64,000 nucleotides of DNA from Chalciporus piperatus (lineage: Eukaryota > Basidiomycota > Agaricomycetes > Boletales > Boletaceae), in the NCBI GenBank assembly GCA_038093975.1, contig JBBPTG010000001.1:744001-808000 (forward strand), given 5' to 3'. Below are positions 56,174 to 64,000 of the stretch, in pieces. Position 1 is the first letter of the stretch; each line of letters begins with the position of its first letter. Made by a program: the position numbers and the translations under genes. The notes beneath the pieces were generated by a model. It was given only the letters and a program-made list of their open reading frames with translations. It was not told the origin of the DNA and did not search any database.

Positions 56174-58600
56174 TTACTTGCCGCTTGCAAAACGAGCAGC
56201 GTCGCCAATGCGTGCCCTGGGCCGATTGACAGCACCAACCTTCTTTGGTGGGTCGTCCATTGGTGAAGGATAATGCCCGTGGGGATCTCCTCGACCACAG
56301 ACTTCACAGTATTCCTTGTCTGCTAGTTCAGCAGTCAGATCTCTAATTTGCCCCTGCAACTCCCGAACTTGCTGTTGCCAAGCCTTCTTAGTAGATACAA
56401 GTTGGTCCTGCAGCCCTTTGATGAACAAATATTGCTCGCCCAATGTCTCCATGGTCGCTGGTGCGTCATCACTCCGGCGCGTTGAAACAGGAGTGATAGG
56501 GAACGCCGCAGTACCTGGGCTCGTTGAGGAACTTGGTGTCTGCACGTCTCGCTGTGATTGCTGCTCGTTGCTCGCGACAATGTCAGCAAAGTGGGAGCTG
56601 AAGGATGTAGACACGGGTCGAAGCGTGAGGACTTGAAAGTCTGTTGTTCCCGGAGGCGCGCTTTGCGGAGCACCCAATGAGAGGGATGGGGGAGCCAAAC
56701 TCGATGCCGAAGGTGAACTCAAACCCACAGCTGAGGTGGGAGCACGATAATCCGGAGCACCGGTGACTATGGAGAGGGAAGGTAGGTGCCGTTTGCGTGA
56801 GGAAGGCCACTTCCCGTCGGAATCATCGCCGCCAGTCATAGTGGCGCTACTACCGCCGGCCGAGTGTAACCTCGGCAGTGCGAACTTTGAGGGCTTCGCA
56901 GTCTCCAGGCTATGCTCCTCTGCGAGGGTGGGTATCGGTGGAGGCGGATCCCCTTCCGAGTTACGACCACTGAAGAGCCGCATAAATCCACTTTTCCTGT
57001 GTCTGAGTTGGCGTGCCCCTGATGACGTAGAGACGGAATCCGAATCTTTCCTCTCGGTCTTGTGGGATTGAGCCAGAGGATGTTGGGCGACTTTCGATCG
57101 CGTTCCAGCACTGGTCGAGCGCGCACGACTACGAGCCAGTAAGCTAGCGATACTCGCCTCCCTGGACTGATCCTCTGTCTCTTCGAGTGGGCTGTCTGCG
57201 CAAGGAAAGGGTAGCCCCGAACCACCATTTTCGCGTTCCTTCGAAGATTGAACGATCGTGGTGTGGATGGTACTGCTCCGGGACCTCTCCCTTGCCTGCG
57301 CTTCTTCAAGCGATATAAGGGTCACAGTAGATGATCGACTTGGAAAGCGGTGACCATCAAAACTGGCAGGAGGAGGGGGGTGTAGCGACAAGAACTTGGT
57401 ATTGTTGTCAACATAGCCGGTACAAGTGTCGTTCGGGCGAAGCACAGCGACTGGAGAGGAAATTTCTTTGCCGTGAATACGCAAGCTTCCATGTGGAAAT
57501 TCCCGAGAGGTTAACGATGTAGCAGATGTCTCAGTGGACATGATTGAGGATATCCTGGATCTTGTGCTTGTTGCGTCGGTGACGGTGCTGCTGGAGTCGC
57601 TCCGGCTCATATCCCTTGTCGGGGCATAGGGAGAAACCAAATCAGGATTAGCATATGGGTGTACGAACTCTTCCTGAGATGCACGGTCCTGTGACAAGGG
57701 AAGCGATGACTGCGTCGCGCTGCGGTCGTGACTGATACGGCAAATGTCAGATAGATGGGGAATATTTTCGTGATTCGTCGACGTGCGAGCCAATCCAGCA
57801 GGCTCCCCAGTGGACCGGTACAGCGAACCCTGGGTATCGTGGTGAGCGAGATGTGGATTGTTGGTTGCATGGGGGAAGGATGAAATAGCGGGGTTAGACG
57901 ACAACGAGGTAGCCGACAAAGATTCCTTTGCAAGAGCACTAGCGAACGTGAGGAAATGAAGCAAATTAGGAGACTTGCAATTTACTCACTATAGAGCCCC
58001 CCGAGAGCTTGAATAGTTACCTGCGGTTATTTCAAAAGAGGGTGTCGCTGATATGTGGGAGCGAGTGGAATCGATACTGGGCCTGCTGGGTCGCCCGAAT
58101 GTCCGTATAAGACTGTCAGCTTTGGTTTTTTTGCCTCTGAACCTGCTTCCGATGGTGCCCGACCTAGAACTGCTGTCCGACTCCTCGGCAATTGCTGGTT
58201 CCTCTGTTTCCCAAGGAGCACGAGAGTGAAATCTGATCTTGGGACCCTGCACACTGATCCGATGCGAGGCACCGTCGTCAGAGTCGGAGTCGTTATGGTC
58301 GCCGAGGTCGGAATCGTCCTGGGCATTTCCTGTGGAAATAGAACGTAGAGTAGGAACTATTTCCTCGCCATATTCGGAACTGCTTTCTGCTCCATCCGAG
58401 AGGTGGGAGAAGGATGCGGCGTCAGAGTTCACGTCGTTGACGTCTGGGGTTTGATACGCATAGCTGTAGACGGAAGGGGAGTCGGGAAACTCTGAGAGGG
58501 AAGGAAATCGGGTAGTACGAGGAGGGCGATTTGACTGCCGGAGGTCAGAGGCCTTGACGGTGTCCTCGGGAACCATTGGAGAGCGCCACGACGGGGCCAT
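56174..58600 (-). CDS. Ser-rich low-complexity protein with C-terminal coiled coil and CxxC motif
   Basis: I do not recognise a named family. The start MAPSWRSPMVPEDTVKASDL is followed by about 650 residues of Ser/Pro/Thr/Asp-rich, probably disordered sequence with acidic patches and basic pieces (RKSGFMRLFSGRNSEGDPPP). Near the C-terminus a predicted coiled coil (LGEQYLFIKGLQDQLVSTKK and AWQQQVRELQGQIRDLTAEL) leads directly into ADKEYCEVCGRGDPHGHYPS, a Cys/His cluster (CxxC with two nearby His) that could bind zinc or a partner. The tail is basic (RPRARIGDAARFASGK). One intron of about 55-60 nt sits near 57945-58010. About 785 residues. Similar coil-plus-CEVCGRG ends occur, as far as I recall, in uncharacterised basidiomycete proteins. 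Signalling or polarity scaffolds look like this, but no function is claimed. Confidence 0.75.
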
Positions 58601-58853
58601 CGTAGCACGGCAGAGACAGAGTTGAAGTGGTCACCGGTCACCCACCAAGAACGTGAAAGAAGAGAAACCTGCTAGGCCAGTGCGCGACCAATGCCAAGCG
58701 AGCGAACGCCAGCGTGAAACAAATTGTGAAATATCCCACTCTCACGAGAAAATGATCTGCATCAATTTATCCTAATAGTGATAGACTCATACTACACTCC
58801 ACTGGGATCCGGAACAAGTTCTTGCTCTGTTATCTCTCCACACTCACAAGATC

Positions 58854-59384
58854 ATGGTCGATGAACTACAGTCTCAGCCCATCGACTTGGCCGCCTCCGC
58901 CAACGGACGGGTCTCGGGGAAGCACTGGAAATTAGCAAAAGATGCTACGGTGTACGCGACGTCACTTTAAATTCTCCCTGAGCTCGTAGGTTTTGATCAT
59001 CATACCCGCCAGTCGATCACAGTCCTCGGTCGGACACCACACGAAATGGGAGGTGCGCATGGAGAAAACAAAACGTGAACAGGCCGTCAAGAAACTTCAG
59101 ACTGAGCTCAAGACCGAGAAACAGGCCGAAAAACAGCGGTAAGTCCCTGTCAGTGCTTGACAACGCACCCACAAATCCCCCTCGCACTGCTAGGAGAAGG
59201 GAGATCACGCTGGAGCGCCAGAAAGCAGCGGAAGAACGCCGCAAGTTGGAGCAAGACAAAGCGATTGTACTTTTTGTCCTCCTGCATTGTGTTCGCTGTG
59301 TCCCTGACTTTTGTCCAGATGGGTGCACGAAAAGCTGCCAGGTTGCGGCGCAGGGCTGGACGTACCAAGAAAATCCATGGTTGA
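58854..59384 (+). CDS. CGR1: rRNA-processing protein Cgr1
   Basis: Small, highly charged nucleolar protein needed for pre-rRNA processing and 60S assembly. The ATG gives MVDELQSQPIDLAASANGRV, then SGKHWKLAKDAT. The second exon reads VRSQSSVGHHTKWEVRMEKT and KREQAVKKLQTELKTEKQAE, one long basic helix. It continues KQRRREITLERQKAAEERRK and LEQDKAI. The last exon is MGARKAARLRRRAGRTKKIH plus G. The C-terminal MGARKAARLRRRAGR is the family signature. Three introns. About 125 residues. Divergent from the low-complexity gene (253 bp between starts) and convergent with VPS18 (106 bp between stops). Confidence 0.95.
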
Positions 59385-59490
59385 ACGTTAACCACTGAAC
59401 AATCCAGCAATCTCGCTCTTTGTTCACGAATCCCAGCGATAGTAGAAGTAGAGCACGTGTCCGATATATCCACAGTATTAGCACACACAA

Positions 59491-62400
59491 CTACAGTGCC
59501 CACGTAACGTCCACCTCTCCAACATCCACAAACGGCTTGTCCAGTCCCGCGATAACGCTTTCGCACAAGGGACAACTGCTTGCCAACACCTCATCAAGCT
59601 CTGTCCGCAACTTCTCCGCCCGCTTCTCAAGGTCCCTATTCAGGTTCACCTTCTGACTACCGCCGATACCAGGTATCCACCCGGGAGCTGAAACCACGGA
59701 AGCGAGCGCATCCGGGACAATCAAATCTCGGAGCCGGTCCCCAGCCGAGAGGATTCCGCGCCCCAGGGAATTCGCTGCTTTGGTGCCATTTTGGAATGGG
59801 GTATTAAAGTTTGCTGAGAGCAACGTGCGCTGTCGTGTTGGCTGCCGCACATCACTGGAAGGTGGCGCAGCGAGCGGGCCCGCCTGATTATCATTGACGA
59901 GTTCTGTTTGCACAGCGAGGATTTTTCTCAGAGCATGAGAAGCCAGGTAGTCCTTTGCCTAGAAATGGATGGTATGAGTAAGAAGGAAGCAGCGCTCTTC
60001 CGTAAACTCTCACCAGTCCAATCAGACAATCGGCGTGGAACGTATGTTGACAAGGGAAGATGTAGAATTGCCGCGTCAACAACAGCTGCGCACAGACGGA
60101 GCATCGTTCTCCCGTATCTATGGTGACAAAACGGCTCTTCATTTCGACAATGTCCTGCTTGATGGACTCGGCTGTGCGCGTGGCTTCATCCATATCCTTC
60201 TTCAGGTCATCGATGTGAGCCGAGTAACCCTCGAGGGCATGTGCAATTTCTTCTTTGAAGTCATCAATGACCACGAAATCGGGGAAGAAGGGAAGGATGT
60301 CTTCGATCTTGAGCAGGTCGGTGTCTTCCAAGAATCGCATCGCGCTTTGCGAACAGAGGTCAACAGAAAGATTGGTGTTCAACCAGCTTTGACTCACGCT
60401 TTGATGTCTTTCTTGTCTTGAACGACATACCGGGCAATCTTCAACCAGAGCTTCTTTCTTAGTTGAGGATCGTCTTCTGGCATATTGGCGTTTATCTTTG
60501 CTAGTTCCAGGTCGCCCTTCTCGAGTGCAAGATCGACACTGTTTTCATACAAGCCCATCTTCGAATAGATAAGCACGCAGGGTTGCGTTCTACCTGCTTT
60601 CTTGCACAAACGTAATGCATAATCCAAGTCATAGTACGGTTTGCCAGTCAATGGATTGGAAGGCGCCGTCGTAAGGAATCGGAGCAGGGAGCCGTCGTCG
60701 CCAGATGAACCTGAGGCGTAGAATGTCACCAAGAGATTGTGGATGGTGGAGGAGGTGTTGTGTTGGTCGAAGACTACGTGGTTCAGATACCGTACTGCTT
60801 GGTTCGGGACTAATGGATCGCGTGGAAGGTGCTGCAATTGCAAGAGGGAGGGTACGAGGCGCAGAGGGTCCAATGCGGGTTGTCTTAGCCATGAGTCAAC
60901 CATTGCTTTGGGAGTGTGTCTCGTAAGAACTGCTCCAAAACGGTAGTATAGCTCTAAGTCAGGCTAGTACAATTAGCCCGTGGTTCGGTGGGAAAGAATC
61001 AAACAAACCTGACGATTGAGTGTGTCGATTGCCTTAAACCAATCTTCCTCGAGTATCCAGTGCTGGATGACGCGTTCGTAGTCGCCGACAACAGTTGCAT
61101 AGAAAAGCAACATGTCTACCCGTCCATGTCCTTGTATGAGCTCGTACACAGTGTTGCGGTCGAGGCTTGCCTGTTGCGGAATTCCTAAGCCTGATATACA
61201 TATCAAGCGAACACTCGCTGACCTTGTAGGTTTCAAAGAAGTGACGAAGATCCTCTTCGAGGATGGTACGCTCTGTCTGCATGTTCTGTACATCACTTGC
61301 AACAACCTCCGATGCGCAAAGATCGTCTAGTTCGTCACATTTACTGAGATAGAACTCGACCAACCATGTCGCTAGCATCATCCGTTGCGTCAGATCCTAG
61401 TATAAAGTGTCATGTCAGACCGGAGGATTCAGAGGACGTGCTGAACACTCACAGTTTTGCGAGTCCGCTCCAGTCGACTAATCAGGTATGAACGAAGGGT
61501 ATCACGCTCCCCAGCATCCAAGAACTTGAGCGTGACCTCTTCAAAAGAAACCGAACACTGAGTATAGCACTGAGCGGCTTGGAAGTATCGCTTTTCTTCA
61601 AAGTAAGCGTGAGCTTGTGCAGAAAGAACTTTGTCTCGTTGTGAAGCGGTCTGCAGAAACAGGTGTCACGTTTGATTTACACTGTAGATAGTGGGACCGA
61701 CCTTGGCATATCGCAGAGCGACGTCAAAATTCCGTTGCGCGAGATATATTTGCCATACGTCACGGCTCTCATTTCCGACCACCAGCTCAAAAATTGACTG
61801 GTCAGTATATGCCCAGTACGTCTTGCGGACAGGGTCTGCTGCAAACCCTTTGACAGTCTCGCCTGGTCTCTGTAACGATTTGAGAGACGCGAAAATAGTA
61901 CGTTTTCCTGCTCACCAGCGGGACAATGTCTTCGTACGTCTGTTTTCCGTTTAAAGTGCATATGCCGACGATGCGATCGCTGTAGAGCAGAATAAAGTGA
62001 AACTCGGTTAGGCAGATGGATATCGGAACGTCGGGAGACGGTGACGCCGCCAGAGATTCAGTGGACGAAGGGCTCGGGTAAGGAAGAAGTTGCGCTGAGT
62101 CAATGTGATCGTCGGAGTTCGGGTCAAAGTTGAGGGTCCCATGATAAATCCCAGGCGCTGCAGGAAATGACGGTCATGAATGAGAATTGTTGCATATGGA
62201 AACACTGACCTGTCATCCAGGCGAGGGTCTTGGGCAATGAAAGAGCTTGGTCTGCATTCGGAGTGAAGAAATGGAGCTCTGAGTGTTGCAAGTCCCCAGG
62301 TAACTCGGATATCTCTTCTGAACATCAGCGTCAAATATCCAATGAAGAATACATAGACCTACTGGGCGCTGTTTCTCGGTAAAGGGCAAACAAGGATGAG

Positions 62401-63300
62401 AAAAGACGACCGCCATCTTCCGAACGTCGATCCAGTGGACCAGAGAACTGGTATATGCGTGATGGTGTAGTCGTAATCACAAGCGCGGTCTTCTGGTCAG
62501 TAGGAGGGAACAGGTCGAACTTGATGCCCGTAATTGGTGCCTTTTCAGGTAGTGAGAAGAGTACCTGGAGATATCGCTCTTGTGACTTGAAAAGATCTTC
62601 CCCTGCATCGAGGACAGCTTCAAAGATAGCACCACTGCGTGTTCCAAATAGGAATTCTTTAGTTGACGAAGAGTGTGACGAGGACAGCAGCGCTGCCTTG
62701 TTCCATGCAACACTCTCAATGACCAACTTGTTGAACGACTTCAACGGTTTCGGTTTCTTCCACCCCCGGTACAAATACCAGTTCTCTCCTTGGTGAGATG
62801 TGATAATAAGATGGCGGCCAGAAGGGTCGAGGAATATCTTGTATATTGACGTCTCTGTAGGTTTTCGAGGAATGGGAATCTGAATAACTTGCTCTGCATG
62901 CGAAAGCTCGATGAGAATGAGGACATTGGAGGACAAAGCCATGGCCAGAACGTCGGAAGAAACGGCAAGCGAAACTAATGGAGCAGGAAGGGTGTATTGC
63001 ACTCGGCCGAGGTCGAAGATGGGTGTGTTGGCGGGGGCAGAGGGCGGAAGCTGCCCACTGGGCTGGGGAAAAGTCAGTTGCATGGAATATGGTAGAGCAT
63101 CATGATGGTACTGACACCAGACGGAGATCGCTCTTGCTCCTGGAGCTCGTCATCGAACGGGGAGGGCTCGAAGCCTTGGTACTGCACGTGAGGCAAGGCA
63201 GGATGGGAGCTATGAGATGGTGCTGCATGCTCAATAACTGAGAGTGGTGATGAGAACTCGTGGTCGTCGTTGTGCTGATCGACTTACATTCGTCAAACAT
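59491..63300 (-). CDS. VPS18: Vacuolar sorting protein Vps18 (HOPS/CORVET core)
   Basis: Core class C subunit of the HOPS and CORVET tethers at vacuole and endosome; carries a RING-like end. The first exon is only MFDE; splicing adds IEHAAPSHSSHPALPHVQYQ, then PIFDLGRVQYTLPAPLVSLA and the beta-propeller blocks LIELSHAEQVIQIPIPRKPT, KIFLDPSGRHLIITSHQGEN, WYLYRGWKKPKPLKSFNKL and TPSRIYQFSGPLDRRSEDGG. The alpha-solenoid includes YTDQSIFELVVGNESRDVWQ, YLAQRNFDVALRYAK, RVIQHWILEEDWFKAIDTLN and KMGLYENSVDLALEKGDLEL. The RING begins ERCSVCAQLLL and FYIFPCQHTFHADCL. After a spacer of about 125 residues it closes with SCPLCESVIAGLDKPFVD, ending VTWAL; this long spacer is normal for Vps18. About ten introns. 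About 1,080 residues. Confidence 0.95.
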
Positions 63301-63440
63301 TGCGCTGGTCGTCGAGCGTCGCGTTGGACTTGAGTTGGACTAGGTGGATTACTGTCGCTAAATGCAGTAATTGTGTACTAAATTACTATGTAAGTCCTGG
63401 GATTTCTCCTATCGCAGTTAACCATCAGCGCTCAGCGACG

Positions 63441-64000
63441 ATGTCCCCTCCGACACCAAGAGTGTTTCTTATCCGACACGGTGAGTCTACCAACTTCATG
63501 GACAATATTGACTATCCACCAACATCCGTTAGGCGAGACCGAGTGGTCTCTCAACGGGTGAGCCGTTATAGCATCCCCGATACATCCTGACTCAGATCTT
63601 TCGCACAGACGACACGTAAGTCATCTTGTGGATTTTATCTTCAAGCACATGGTGAACTTGTTTTTTTGTCAGACCGGGAAAAGTGACATCCCCTTGACAG
63701 CTCGGGGGGAGCAGCAGATCCAGGAGAAAGCCCCAATTCTGGTCGGGGAAGGCCGTCCGTATTCTCTGCTGATATTTTCACCCTTAGTCGTAACTTGTCA
63801 CACAGGCCCTCTGGACCCAAAGAATCTATGCGTTGCTTTCATCTCACCCCGCAAACGCGCCCACAGGACCTTCCATCTGCTGTTTAACCACTTACACGAG
63901 TTTCCCGCCCATGTTCTTACAGAGGAAGCTCGCGAATGGGACTACGGTGATTACGAAGGCCTCTTGAAGGAAGAGATTCTTGCAAGACAGCCAAGCTGGG
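63441..64000 (+). CDS. SHB17: SHB17-like sedoheptulose-bisphosphatase, histidine phosphatase fold (3' truncated)
   Basis: Phosphoglycerate-mutase-like enzyme. Shb17 hydrolyses sedoheptulose 1,7-bisphosphate and feeds riboneogenesis. The ATG gives MSPPTPRVFLIRHG, with the catalytic His in RHGET after splicing. Exon 1 is 63441-63480; exon 2 (63533-63557) gives ETEWSLN; exon 3 is a 7-nt microexon (63609-63615). Exon 4 (from 63673) gives TGKSDIPLTARGEQQIQEKA. A further intron with a GTCCGT donor follows GEG, then PLDPKNLCVAFISPRKRAHR, and AREWDYGDYEGLLKEEI. The WxYGxYEGLLxxEI block favours Shb17 over true phosphoglycerate mutase. The window ends inside the coding sequence. Divergent from VPS18 with 140 bp between starts. 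Confidence 0.88.

Noticed and set aside
1..64000. A hidden defence, CRISPR, biosynthetic or mobile-element system
   Set aside because: Genes are independent housekeeping loci with own promoters. No repeat array, transposase, synthase core enzyme or integrase was recognised.

Overview
The window is nuclear DNA of a filamentous basidiomycete, most likely an Agaricomycete (inferred from gene content and architecture). Nearly every gene is interrupted by introns of about 45 to 65 nt with GT..AG ends, spacers are short, genes lie on both strands without operons, and the protein set is typically fungal: Byr4/Bfa1, Mim2-like, a CSL factor, UreD, an Afg3-type m-AAA protease, Sec39 and a DUF4203 membrane protein. 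I see no transposon, rRNA, tRNA, CRISPR array or viral gene. I support 29 genes, two of them cut by the window edges, plus one weak small candidate.

Layout. 1-10 kb: the 3' part of COX13, RPE1, a tandem pair of GT32 glycosyltransferases, and pyruvate kinase. 10-20 kb: a CSL-family transcription factor, a DUF4203/TM7S3-TM198-like membrane protein and an Mrh4-like mitochondrial DEAD-box helicase. 20-30 kb: a sugar transporter, a Mim2-like protein, a mitochondrial PPR protein, the U-box cyclophilin Cyp8/PPIL2, Vps20 and a mitochondrial PP2C phosphatase. 30-40 kb: an intracellular gamma-glutamyltranspeptidase, prefoldin 6, an unexplained gap of about 0.95 kb, mitochondrial uS17, WDR8/WRAP73 and AFG3. 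40-51 kb: a DAL5-type permease beside UreD, then Byr4/Bfa1 and NRDE2. 51-64 kb: NIP7, SEC39, an unrecognised low-complexity protein, CGR1, VPS18 and the start of an SHB17-like phosphatase.

The content is mostly housekeeping, and I do not see an unknown multigene system. At least seven genes act in mitochondria (COX13, MRH4-like, MIM2-like, PPR, PTC6-like, uS17m, AFG3). Central carbon metabolism is represented by RPE1, PYK and SHB17, trafficking by VPS20, VPS18 and SEC39, and ribosome biogenesis by NIP7 and CGR1. The DAL5-type permease next to UreD suggests a nitrogen salvage link.

The most interesting signals are at the RNA level. Three introns appear to use GC-AG ends. One of them is in only one copy of the tandem GT32 pair, while its sister uses GT at the same place. 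SHB17 has a 7-nt microexon. Two 48-nt introns are stop-free and in frame (MIM2-like and uS17m), so naive ORF calling would keep them as protein. Other leads are an array of GTTACACT sites in the VPS20/PTC6 divergent promoter, long-stem inverted repeats behind COX13 and SEC39, and duplicated CTGTTTGTTTGTACAC elements in the NRDE2 3' region.
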